Assembly (NCBI RefSeq): GCF_900111075.1 | Contig: NZ_FOFZ01000020.1 | Coordinates: forward strand, 1 to 57,209 | Source: Flavobacterium frigoris | GTDB taxonomy: Bacteria > Bacteroidota > Bacteroidia > Flavobacteriales > Flavobacteriaceae | DNA length: 57,209 nucleotides | Direction of reading: 5' to 3' | Shown here: positions 44,714 to 53,279 of the stretch, one piece after another | Numbering within the stretch: position 1 is the stretch's first letter | How the letters are laid out: every line of letters begins with the position of its first letter | Made by a program: the position numbers and the translations under genes | Notes under the pieces: model-generated | What the model was told of the DNA's origin: nothing | The model's input: the letters and a program-made list of their open reading frames with translations, nothing else | Database searches by the model: none

Positions 44714-46819
44714 TTAGCTAATATAATTCCAGATATTTTTCTTTTTAGTCAACTCAATATAAACACTTCTTAAAGTAGCATGTTCTGGTTTTTGCAAAGC
44801 CGCATCAGCAGTAAGGATTTTTATAGCTTTTTCTCTGGCTAGAGCCAAAATATCCTTGTCGCGAACAATATCGGCAATTTGAAGATTGAGTACTCCACTT
44901 TGCTGGGTTCCCATCAGGTTTCCGGGACCGCGAAGTTTTAAATCAACTTCAGCAATTTCGAACCCATCATTTGTTTGAACCATGGTTTGCATTCGGGTTT
45001 TACTGTCAGAACTTAATTTGTGGCTTGTCATCAGGATGCAATAACTTTGATCAGCTCCACGGCCTACACGACCGCGCAATTGATGTAGTTGAGAAAGTCC
45101 GAAACGCTCTGCACTTTCGATAATCATTACTGAAGCATTAGGAACATTTACTCCCACTTCAATAACGGTTGTAGCAACCATAATATTAGTTTTTCCATCT
45201 GAAAAGCGTTTCATTTCAGCATCTTTATCGGCAGGCTTCATCTTTCCATGCAAAATAGAAATGGAATAATCTGGCAAAGGAAAGTCACGAGAAATACTTT
45301 CATAACCGTCCATTAAATCTTTGAAATCCATTTTTTCTGATTCTTGAATCAGCGGATAGACAATATATATTTGTCGGCCTAATGCGATTTCATCTCGAAT
45401 AAATTTCCACACTTTCAGACGGTTACTGTCAAAGCGATGTACGGTTTGAATGGGTTTTCGTCCTGGAGGTAATTCGTCAATAACAGAGATGTCCAAGTCA
45501 CCATATAAACTCATCGCGAGTGTTCGCGGAATAGGAGTGGCGGTCATTACCAAAATGTGTGGCGGAATTTCGTTTTTCTTCCACAATTTAGAACGCTGCT
45601 CTACCCCAAAACGGTGTTGCTCATCAATTACTGCTAGGCCTAAATTTTGAAATTTCACTTTGTCTTCTAATAAGGCATGTGTACCAATCAATATTTGTAA
45701 ACTTCCGTTTTCTAGTTCTTCGTGAATGATTCTTCTAGCGGCAGTTTTACTTGATCCTGTGAGTAATTTTATATTCAGATTTAGCTTTTCAGCTAATTCT
45801 GACAATCCAATAAAGTGCTGATTTGCTAATATTTCTGTTGGAGCCATCAAGCATGCTTGGAATCCATTATCGAGTGCGAGCAGCATGCTCATAAAAGCGA
45901 CAATCGTTTTTCCAGAACCTACATCGCCTTGCAATAAACGATTCATTTGGGCATTGGTTCCCATGTCTGTTCTGATTTCTTTAAGTACCCTTTTTTGTGC
46001 TCCGGTGAGCTCAAAAGGCAGGTGGTTTTGATAGAAATCATTAAAAAGATCCCCCACTTTAGTAAACGGATGTCCCTTTATTTTGTGTTTTTGAACTAGA
46101 TTTTTGGTAATTAATTGCAACTGGATAAAGAACAATTCTTCAAATTTTAATCGGAATTGGGCTTTCGCCAAAGCTTCTGCGCTTTTAGGAAAATGAATGT
46201 TGAATAGAGCCGCTTTTTTAGAAATAAGTTGTAATTCCTGAATCAGATACTCCGGCAAGGTTTCGGTAAATAAGGCTTGAGTTTCTAGAAACAGTTGTTG
46301 CATTAATTTATTGACCACTCGGTTTGAAATCCCGCGATTCGTCAAGGTTTCTGTTGAAGGATAGACTGGTTGCATGGCAGAACGCAAACTTTGTTCGTGC
46401 TCGCTCATTGCTTCAATTTCAGGATGTGCCATATTGTAGGCGCCGTTAAACGAAGTGCATTTTCCGAAAATCACGCTAATTTCGTTTAGTTTCAAAGATT
46501 CCCGAACCCATTTCTGTCCCTGAAACCATACTAGTTCCATTTGGCCAGTGTCGTCCACAAAAGTAGCGACGAGGCGTTTTCTGCCTTTGGCAAATTCGAC
46601 GGTTTTGATGTTTACTATTTTACCAATAATTTGTACCTCAGCCACATTGTTTTGCAACTCGTTGATTTTGTAATAACGCGTTCGGTCAATGTACCGGTTT
46701 GGGTATAAATTGATTAAATCCTTGTATTTATGAATCCCCAGTTCCTTACGCAGCAATTCGCCCCGATTAGGGCCAACGCCTTTTAAATATTCGATAGGAG
46801 TAAGTAGGAGATTGCTCAT
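44714..46819 (-). CDS. recG: ATP-dependent DNA helicase RecG
   Basis: Branch-migration helicase that rescues stalled replication forks. The 701 residues start with a helix-hairpin-helix-like LTPIEYLKGVGPNRGELL and an OB-fold wedge domain. The SF2 helicase core has Walker A GDVGSGKTIVAF, the DEQH box DEQHRFGVEQR, and motif III TATPIPRTLAMSLYGDLD. Motifs V-VI are TTVIEVGVNVPNA and QLRGRVGRG. The C-terminal RecG wedge is present. It is slightly longer than E. coli RecG and is followed by the efflux operon. Confidence 0.96.
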   Translation of the reverse strand: MSNLLLTPIEYLKGVGPNRGELLRKELGIHKYKDLINLYPNRYIDRTRYYKINELQNNVAEVQIIGKIVNIKTVEFAKGRKRLVATFVDDTGQMELVWFQGQKWVRESLKLNEISVIFGKCTSFNGAYNMAHPEIEAMSEHEQSLRSAMQPVYPSTETLTNRGISNRVVNKLMQQLFLETQALFTETLPEYLIQELQLISKKAALFNIHFPKSAEALAKAQFRLKFEELFFIQLQLITKNLVQKHKIKGHPFTKVGDLFNDFYQNHLPFELTGAQKRVLKEIRTDMGTNAQMNRLLQGDVGSGKTIVAFMSMLLALDNGFQACLMAPTEILANQHFIGLSELAEKLNLNIKLLTGSSKTAARRIIHEELENGSLQILIGTHALLEDKVKFQNLGLAVIDEQHRFGVEQRSKLWKKNEIPPHILVMTATPIPRTLAMSLYGDLDISVIDELPPGRKPIQTVHRFDSNRLKVWKFIRDEIALGRQIYIVYPLIQESEKMDFKDLMDGYESISRDFPLPDYSISILHGKMKPADKDAEMKRFSDGKTNIMVATTVIEVGVNVPNASVMIIESAERFGLSQLHQLRGRVGRGADQSYCILMTSHKLSSDSKTRMQTMVQTNDGFEIAEVDLKLRGPGNLMGTQQSGVLNLQIADIVRDKDILALAREKAIKILTADAALQKPEHATLRSVYIELTKKKNIWNYIS

Positions 46820-46999
46820 GTAGGGTTTTCCAAGTTCAAAATTTCAAGTTGATTAGTCAAAATTCAAACTTGTTTTTTTAAAGAAGCGAAGATAGTTTTT
46901 TGTTTGGAATTTAGAAAATGAGAAGGGCTGAAAAGCATGTAAGAAAAAAGAGTATATTTGATGATTCTGTTTCGAAAAATAATTTATACAAATCATTGA

Positions 47000-48715
47000 A
47001 TGAAAAAAACCATAAGATATTCTTTAGTAAAAGTACTTTTTTTAAGTGTCCTAATTCAATTGACAACAACAAGTATTGTTGCGCAAAACAAAGCAGCAGA
47101 ATTGGATAAGTTAATGAACCGAGCACATGCTACTGGCGTATTCAATGGAACCGTTTTAGTTGCCGAAAACGGGAAAGTGATTTATCGCAAAGCTTTTGGC
47201 TATGCCAATAAAGAACTAAAACAACAATTAACACCAGATTTCTGTTTTGATTTAGCTTCCGTTTCTAAGCAATTTACGGGCATGGGAATTATGGTATTAA
47301 AAGAAAGGAAACAACTAAGCTATGATGACAAGATTACTACGTTTTTTCCAGAATTTCCTTCCTACGGAAAGGATATAACGGTACGAGATTTACTCAATAA
47401 CATTTCAGGAATGCCTAAATACGAGTCATTCGCTACTGAATACAATCTGTCGAATACGGAAATCTTAAAAATAATTGAAGAGAGAAAGTCGCTAGATTCT
47501 AATATCGGGGAGAGATATGTGTACAACAATGCCGGTTACGTTATGTTGGCTTTAATTATAGAAAAAGTTTCGGGAATGTCCTTAGCAGATTTTTTGAAAG
47601 AAAATGTTTTTAGACCTTTAAAAATGAAAAACACTTTGGTTGGTGATACTCCAAAAATCAATTTAAAAAATCGTGCGATTGGTTATACTGTAATTGGTGA
47701 ACTCGATGATTATCAGGTTTCACACACGGGATCTACAAGTATTTTTTCAAACGTTGATGATCTATTTTTGTGGGATCAAGCGTTATACACGGATAAATTA
47801 GTTTCTAAGAGAACAATTGCCGAAGCATTTACGCCTATAGTTTTAAATGATGGTTCTGTATCTAATTATGGATTTGGATGGTTTCTAACTCCAGAAAAAG
47901 AATCCGTAAATCATTCAGGAAGTGATTTTGGTTATCGTAATTTTATCTTTAGAGATTTAGCTAAAAAGAATACCTATATATGGCTTACAAATGCTGGAAA
48001 TGCGGTTTTAAAGGACGAAATAAATGTAGCTATTGAAAACATCTTAGCTTCTAAACCCTATAAAACGCCCAAGATTACTGTTTTTTCAGAATTACAAAAA
48101 GCATTGCAAACCAATTCTGTAAACGACGCGATTGCTATTGCTAGTAAATCAATAAAAGCGAATCCAAATCAGTTTGTTATGGATGACGCCGCTATTAACG
48201 AATTGGGTTACAAATACCTTAACGAAAATAAATTAGCAGATGTTTTCTCGATTTTCAAATTCAATTTGGAACTAAATCCAAATTCCTCGAATGTGTATGA
48301 CAGTCTTGGCGAAATTTATCTATTGCAAAAAGACACAGTCAATGCTATTGAGAATTATAAAAAATCAGTGGCTTTAAATCCTAATAATGCAAATGCGGTA
48401 GGAGCATTAAAAAAATTAGGTGTTGCGACAACGGAGTTGATTATAGAAGTGAAAGTGGCGCCAGTCGTTCTTAAAACCTATATAGGAAGGTATCAGCTAA
48501 ATGAAAATTATTCTTTTACCGTAACCGAAGAAAATGGAATACTTCATATTCAGGGAACAGGTGAACGCCTAACCACTGTGATTCCAATGAGTGAAAATAG
48601 ATTTTATAGTAAAATAGTCACTGTCCAATTTACATTTAATAAAGACGAAAAAGGGATTGTTGATAGCTTGACATTAAATATGGGAAAAGATATGGTAGCT
48701 AAAAAAGTGGAGTAA
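47000..48715 (+). CDS. serine hydrolase (class C beta-lactamase-like) with TPR region
   Basis: Exported penicillin-binding-protein-like hydrolase of 571 residues with a signal peptide ending IVAQ. The beta-lactamase fold spans about 35-345, with the nucleophile in SVSKQF (S-x-x-K), the second motif YVYNNAGY (Y-x-N), and HSGSDFGY for motif 3. A TPR-like stretch follows at about 370-470 (ALNPNNANAVGALKKLG), then a C-terminal DUF3471-like lipocalin domain. A peptidase or esterase role in the periplasm is more likely than antibiotic resistance. Confidence 0.88.
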   Translation: MKKTIRYSLVKVLFLSVLIQLTTTSIVAQNKAAELDKLMNRAHATGVFNGTVLVAENGKVIYRKAFGYANKELKQQLTPDFCFDLASVSKQFTGMGIMVLKERKQLSYDDKITTFFPEFPSYGKDITVRDLLNNISGMPKYESFATEYNLSNTEILKIIEERKSLDSNIGERYVYNNAGYVMLALIIEKVSGMSLADFLKENVFRPLKMKNTLVGDTPKINLKNRAIGYTVIGELDDYQVSHTGSTSIFSNVDDLFLWDQALYTDKLVSKRTIAEAFTPIVLNDGSVSNYGFGWFLTPEKESVNHSGSDFGYRNFIFRDLAKKNTYIWLTNAGNAVLKDEINVAIENILASKPYKTPKITVFSELQKALQTNSVNDAIAIASKSIKANPNQFVMDDAAINELGYKYLNENKLADVFSIFKFNLELNPNSSNVYDSLGEIYLLQKDTVNAIENYKKSVALNPNNANAVGALKKLGVATTELIIEVKVAPVVLKTYIGRYQLNENYSFTVTEENGILHIQGTGERLTTVIPMSENRFYSKIVTVQFTFNKDEKGIVDSLTLNMGKDMVAKKVE

Positions 48716-48797
48716 AATGGTATTTATGCCATTTGTAATCTGTGTCGTTACATTGAATCGATATAATTATTATCGTCTTAATCGCAGATTTTATTAA

Positions 48798-48850
48798 TTA
48801 TCGCTTTATTTAACGATAATATAAAATATCGTCATATTTAACGATATTTT
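48798..48850 (+). promoter_or_regulatory. two palindromic operator-like sites upstream of satD
   Basis: Two copies of TATCG-N10-CGATA occur, at 48799-48818 and 48827-48846. They start 28 bp apart and share TATTTAA in the spacer. The second extends to longer arms (AAATATCG / CGATATTT). Both lie 30-80 bases before the satD start codon, the second next to a weak -7 box (TATCTTG, 48854-48860). They look like paired binding sites for one dimeric regulator. Confidence 0.55.
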
Positions 48851-48876
48851 TAGTATCTTGCTTAAAATTTAGAGAT

Positions 48877-49482
48877 ATGAAGGCAGTAATCACTGGTGAT
48901 ATTATTAACTCGAGAAAAGTAGCTTCGGCACTATGGATGGAGGACTTAAAGGATATTTTGAACGCTCACGGCAACGAACCGAAGGACTGGGAAATCTACA
49001 GGGGCGACAGTTTTCAGTTGCTAGTGAATCCTATTGATGTGCTAGAAATCGCCTTATTAATTAAGGCCACCATTAAACAACACAAAGCACTAGATGTCCG
49101 AATGGCAATAGGAGTAGGTACTGTCGATTATACTGCCAATAAGGTGACAGAATCGAATGGTGCTGCTTTTGTAAACTCAGGGGAATGTTTTGAAGGATTA
49201 AAAAAACAGACTTTGGGAATACAAACGCCTTGGTCTGGATTTGACGATGCCTTCACGATTATTTTACAATTAGTTGTTTTATTTGCTGATAATTGGACGA
49301 CAACATCAGCCGAAATTATAAAAAAAGCATTAGAAAATCCAAGTAGTAATCAAAAGGAACTGGCACTTGCTTTAAACAGAAAAAGCCAAAGTTCGATTAG
49401 TGCATCCCTAAATAGAGCAGGGTATGAGGAATTAAAAAATGTGATTGAGTATTATAAACAACAAATTAAAAAACAATGGTAG
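48877..49482 (+). CDS. SatD family protein
   Basis: A 201-residue protein of the SatD family. The N-terminal half (MKAVITGDIINSRKV, GDSFQLLVNP, DVRMAIGVGTVDY) has the plan of a nucleotidyl-cyclase-like ferredoxin fold. The C-terminus, with SNQKELALALNRKSQSSISASLNRAGYEELK, looks like a helix-turn-helix DNA-binding unit, so it may be a regulator. Its stop overlaps the DUF3307 gene by seven bases. I recall SatD and DUF3307 genes as neighbours elsewhere. The biochemical role is not established. Confidence 0.78.
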   Translation: MKAVITGDIINSRKVASALWMEDLKDILNAHGNEPKDWEIYRGDSFQLLVNPIDVLEIALLIKATIKQHKALDVRMAIGVGTVDYTANKVTESNGAAFVNSGECFEGLKKQTLGIQTPWSGFDDAFTIILQLVVLFADNWTTTSAEIIKKALENPSSNQKELALALNRKSQSSISASLNRAGYEELKNVIEYYKQQIKKQW

Positions 49483-50186
49483 AACTATCTTTAATGCTTG
49501 TTTTAGCTCATTTAATAGGTGACTTTTTATTGCAGCCCACTTCTTGGATCAAGGATAAAAAGAAATGTAAAATTAAATCAAAATACCTGTATCTTCATCT
49601 GCTAGTGCATTTTATACTCTTGCTTTTGATTACAAAATTTAATACCGAATACTTTTTTGCGGTGATTGTAATTGTTACTAGTCATTTTGCCATTGATTGC
49701 GCCAAATTATATTTCGAAAAAAAGAAAACGACAAAAATCTGGTTCTTCACAGACCAATTATTACATTTAGCTGTGATTGCTGCCGTGGTGCGTTATTATT
49801 ACCCGTATGAAATTGATTTTGAAGTGGTATATTCGGCTAAAAGTCTAGCACTACTTACAGCATTAGTCACGGTGACTTATGTGAGTGCAATAGTGTTAAA
49901 AATAATGCTGTCTAAATGGAGTAATCAAATCACTAAAAACAATAACGACGACACTAATAATGCTGGAAAATACATCGGGATTCTGGAGCGCTTGTTTATT
50001 TTCTTTTTTGTGGTAATTAATTTTTGGGAAGGTATCGGGTTTTTATTGGCAGCTAAATCCATTTTTAGGTTTGGAGATCTTAAAGAATCTAAAGATGTAA
50101 AACTTACTGAATACATCTTGATAGGAACTTTATTGAGTTTTGGACTCGGTATTTTGTGTGCGATGGTTTATAAATATATTGTGTAA
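49476..50186 (+). CDS. DUF3307 domain-containing membrane protein
   Basis: Integral membrane protein, 236 residues, with about six hydrophobic helices. The N-terminus LVLAHLIGDFLLQPTSWIKDKKK, with HLIGDFLLQP, and HFAIDCAKLYFEKK form the DUF3307 signature; the His/Asp pairs inside helices suggest a metal or proton site. The function is unknown. It overlaps satD and is presumably translated with it, so SatD probably regulates or works with this membrane partner. A terminator follows. Confidence 0.85.
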   Translation: MVELSLMLVLAHLIGDFLLQPTSWIKDKKKCKIKSKYLYLHLLVHFILLLLITKFNTEYFFAVIVIVTSHFAIDCAKLYFEKKKTTKIWFFTDQLLHLAVIAAVVRYYYPYEIDFEVVYSAKSLALLTALVTVTYVSAIVLKIMLSKWSNQITKNNNDDTNNAGKYIGILERLFIFFFVVINFWEGIGFLLAAKSIFRFGDLKESKDVKLTEYILIGTLLSFGLGILCAMVYKYIV

Positions 50187-50202
50187 AGTGACCTAGCTTT
50201 CT

Positions 50203-50227
50203 GAAGTCTCCTGACTTCGTTTTTTTT
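50203..50227 (+). terminator. terminator of the satD-DUF3307 operon
   Basis: GAAGTC / GACTTC stem with a TCCT loop and eight T, 16 bases after the DUF3307 stop. Confidence 0.8.
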
Positions 50228-50876
50228 ATTATAGTTCAAACTAAACCACGATGGACTGAAAGTCCATAGATTTGGTTGGGCAGACTAAAATCTGCAAAGT
50301 TGAATTGCAAATTTTCACCGCAGATTCGCAAATTATTCAAATTTCAAATATTTTAAAATCTATGAATCTGCGGTAATAAAATTTTTAGAAGCTAAAGCGA
50401 GATGCACTAAAAGTGCATAGTTTTAAACTATATTTGAGACCAATAAAATGGTTCTACTTTATTTAATTAACGTATTACGCTAGAAAACAAATTCTTATGA
50501 TTTTTTCTTTTTTAATCGAAGTGAAAGCAAGTTAAATAATACGTTTTAAACAAAAAAATGTATTTCGTCGATTATTTTTGGTGATTTATCAAAAATACAT
50601 GTATGTTTGAAAATAATTAGAATAGATACAGGATATAAAATTAAAGAAGTTTGCTCCACAATCTACTTTAAAGTTAAACTACTGAATTAAGAATGCAGAT
50701 TTATATCATGCTACTATTTTAGTAATTTTCTATTTACCTTAAAGTTCTAAAGCTCGTGAAGTACTATTAAAAGCATAAGTTATGCGCATAGCACAAGTTG
50801 TAAAAAAAATCCTGTAATGGGAAAACAATAGTATAGCAACATTTTTAATAAAATATAATTACGTTTGTTTAGTTTG
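50228..50876. other. 728-bp intergenic region with hairpins
   Basis: Between the DUF3307 terminator and the OmpA terminator there is no convincing gene. The first third (50243-50420) is packed with palindromes, listed separately. The rest is AT-rich, with short frames lacking coding character. Confidence 0.6.
50243..50420. repeat. cluster of palindromic hairpin elements
   Basis: Four hairpins lie in 180 bases: ATGGACT/AGTCCAT (50251-50267), GCAGA/TCTGC (50280-50295), ACCGCAGATTC/GAATCTGCGGT (50317-50374, 36-base loop) and ATGCACT/AGTGCAT (50402-50418). The first and last share ATGnACT, a three-base A-rich loop, AGTnCAT, then AG, so they look like members of one small repeat family. Confidence 0.6.
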
Positions 50877-50917
50877 AAACACCCCGAATATTAATTGATA
50901 TCCGGGGTGTTTTTTTA
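50877..50917. terminator. terminator of the OmpA gene
   Basis: AACACCCCGGATATC-like stem read on the minus strand (AAACACCCCGAATAT / ATATCCGGGGTGTTT on the plus strand, with one mismatch). The T run is stronger on the plus side, so it may act in both directions. Confidence 0.8.
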
Positions 50918-52852
50918 TAACTCTGTAATAATAAATTCGCTACGTCTGTTTAGTTGATGCTCTTCCTCAGTACATTCGATTCCATCAGTACATTTGTTTA
51001 TGAGTTTAGATTCGCCATATCCTTTAGCTGTTAAACGTTTTTTGTCCACTCCATTTTTTACTAACCAACCAATGGTTGATTTTGCTCGTCTATCTGATAA
51101 AGCTTCATTGTATTTTGTTGATCCTCTACTATCAGTATGAGAACGGATATCCAATTTCATCGCTGGATATTCTAGTAATACATCTAGTATTTTTTCTAAA
51201 TCAATGGCAGCTTCCATGTGTATGTCTGATTTATCAAAATCAAAGTAAATCATTTTTATGCCAAAACACAGCCCTAAATCATCTCCCACGGCCACTTTAC
51301 ATATTTGTTTTTTCAATTCTATATTTAGTTCCGTTTTTCCACTTTCATCCAATGTTACTATTTTTTCTTCTTTAGTGGTATAATCTATTTTTTCAGCTCT
51401 CACATAAAGATCTTTGCCGCAATCTACCATAAAACTATAGTTTCCTTCTTTATCTGAAAGTGTTGTTCCTAATAGATTAAACATATTATCAAAGACTGTA
51501 ATTTTTGTGTCTGGAAGTATTTCATGAGAAACACTATCTGTTACTTTTCCGTAGAGCTCTTGTTCACAAAGTAATCTCTTTGTTTCGAGAAAACTATAGA
51601 TATCATCGAAGCCTTGTCCACCGTCTTTATTCGAACTAAAAAATCCTAGTCTTGATTGCGAATCAATTATATAGCCAAAATCATCCATAGGTGAATTAAT
51701 GTCAGCACCCAAATTTTGAACCTTAGTAAAGCTTCCTTCAGCATTTAATTTAGATACAAATACATCGAGTCCTCCAAGACCTGGGTGGCCATTTGAAGCA
51801 AAGTAAAGTTCGTTGTCTGCACTTATATAAGGAAAGGTCTCTCTTCCAGCTGTATTTATTGGATTTCCCAGATTGATAGGCGTACCAAAACTGCCATCCT
51901 GATTTATTTCTACTTTAAATAAATCTGACAAACCAATCGTTCCAGGCATATCTGACGCAAAATATAATGTTTTTTCATCTTTACTTAGTGCCGGATGTGC
52001 AGTGCTGTAATTATCACTATTGAACGGAAGCTCAGTTATATTTACCCATTTATTGTTTTCAAAATTCGCCTTATAGATTTTTACAAGAGTGATGTCGTTA
52101 CCATCGAAGCCTTTTTTACCATTGTTGAAATTATTACGAGTAAAGTACATCGTTTTTCCATCTTTGGTAAAAGCGGCGCTGGATTCATGAAACCTAGTAT
52201 TTATTGATTTATCAAATTTCTCTATTTTACCTAAGGACATATCAGTACCTAATTCAGCAGTGTATAAATCAGAGAAATATTGATTGTTCCAGGAGTGTTT
52301 TCTTTGTTGCAGACCGCCAGTATCCTTTGCCGATGCATACACTAATTTGTCTAAATAAATAGCTGCTCCATAATCTGAATACGGAGTACTTATAATGGTT
52401 GGTGCTATATTATACCTTCCAGAATTTGCTTTTATTTCTGATAAATAGTTCTTGTTTTTCATGAAAAGTTTAGCTCTATCATCATTATTTGAAAAAGCAT
52501 TAAACTGCATCATAATTTCATCTGCTTTTTTATTTTCGCCGATGGATTTTAATGTTTGAGAATATCGATAATAATATTCTGGCTCTATGTCAGTAGTTAG
52601 ATTAAATAGCTCTTTATACCATTTAGAAGCATCTTCAAGTTTTGCATTAAAGTAATATGCGTTACCCAATTTTTTAAACATGTCAGGCGACTTATATCCT
52701 TTATTGGCAAGTTTTTCGTATGTTTTGATAGCATCTATATATGCATAGTTATCGTATTTTTTTTCAGCTTTGGCTATTCTAGCTTTTTGCGAATAAATGT
52801 TTATTGAAAAAACACTTATAATCGCGATGTATAAAAGTAAATTATTTTTCAT
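50915..52852 (-). CDS. OmpA family protein with TPR and PD40 repeats
   Basis: Outer-membrane-associated protein of 645 residues with a signal peptide (IAIISVFSINIYSQ). Residues ~25-115 are a TPR-like module (TYEKLANKGYKSPDMFKKLGNAYY). About 150-410 form a WD40-like PD40 propeller (KTLYFASDMPG, NELYFASNGHPGLGGLDVF). Residues ~430-510 are a CarboxypepD_reg-like beta-sandwich, and the last ~110 are an OmpA C-terminal peptidoglycan-binding domain (RSHTDSRGSTKYNEALSDRRA). It is the last gene of the surface cluster and likely anchors the complex to the cell wall. Confidence 0.9.
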   Translation of the reverse strand: MKNNLLLYIAIISVFSINIYSQKARIAKAEKKYDNYAYIDAIKTYEKLANKGYKSPDMFKKLGNAYYFNAKLEDASKWYKELFNLTTDIEPEYYYRYSQTLKSIGENKKADEIMMQFNAFSNNDDRAKLFMKNKNYLSEIKANSGRYNIAPTIISTPYSDYGAAIYLDKLVYASAKDTGGLQQRKHSWNNQYFSDLYTAELGTDMSLGKIEKFDKSINTRFHESSAAFTKDGKTMYFTRNNFNNGKKGFDGNDITLVKIYKANFENNKWVNITELPFNSDNYSTAHPALSKDEKTLYFASDMPGTIGLSDLFKVEINQDGSFGTPINLGNPINTAGRETFPYISADNELYFASNGHPGLGGLDVFVSKLNAEGSFTKVQNLGADINSPMDDFGYIIDSQSRLGFFSSNKDGGQGFDDIYSFLETKRLLCEQELYGKVTDSVSHEILPDTKITVFDNMFNLLGTTLSDKEGNYSFMVDCGKDLYVRAEKIDYTTKEEKIVTLDESGKTELNIELKKQICKVAVGDDLGLCFGIKMIYFDFDKSDIHMEAAIDLEKILDVLLEYPAMKLDIRSHTDSRGSTKYNEALSDRRAKSTIGWLVKNGVDKKRLTAKGYGESKLINKCTDGIECTEEEHQLNRRSEFIITEL

Positions 52853-52896
52853 AATAATTGTTTTTATAATGAATCAATGAATTCTCATTTTTTCTA

Positions 52897-53265
52897 TTAA
52901 TTTATTTTTGATTTTTCTATGAATATTGACATCATCTTCTCCGCTTTTAGAGTATTACCTACCGCTTTTAAAGATTGTGCATAACGATAATAGTATACAG
53001 TTTCAAAATCAGTAGTAAGTGAAAATAGCTTATCGTACCACTTAGCTGCATCTACTAAATTAGAGTTAAAAAAAGAAGCATTCCCTAGCTTTTTTAACAT
53101 ATCTATGGATACATATCCTTTATCAGACACCCTGCCATATGTTTTTATTATATCAATATTCTCATAACTATTTTGATTTGTATTATATTCAGATGTTATC
53201 TGAGAATGAATAGCATGTGAAATAGCACATAAAATTAGTATAAATGCAAGTATATTATTTTTCAT
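52897..53265 (-). CDS. small exported TPR-like protein
   Basis: A 122-residue protein: signal peptide (FILILCAISHAIHSQ), then one copy of the TPR-like module seen at the N-terminus of the downstream OmpA protein. DIIKTYGRVSDKGY, MLKKLGNASFFNSN and VYYYRYAQSLKAVGN match TYEKLANKGY, MFKKLGNAYYFNAK and EYYYRYSQTLKSIGE of the OmpA protein. It contains nothing else. It lies 44 bp upstream of the OmpA gene on the same strand and probably arose by duplication of that module. Confidence 0.75.
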   Translation of the reverse strand: MKNNILAFILILCAISHAIHSQITSEYNTNQNSYENIDIIKTYGRVSDKGYVSIDMLKKLGNASFFNSNLVDAAKWYDKLFSLTTDFETVYYYRYAQSLKAVGNTLKAEKMMSIFIEKSKIN

Positions 53266-53279
53266 GGTTCCTCATTTGT

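Noticed and set aside
46918..47109. 63-codon plus-strand frame upstream of the serine hydrolase gene
   Set aside because: Overlaps the signal-peptide region of the hydrolase in another frame and is Lys/Ser-rich low-complexity translation.
47000..48715. Beta-lactamase resistance gene
   Set aside because: S-x-x-K and Y-x-N motifs are shared by many serine peptidases and esterases; the TPR and C-terminal lipocalin-like domain argue against a dedicated resistance enzyme.
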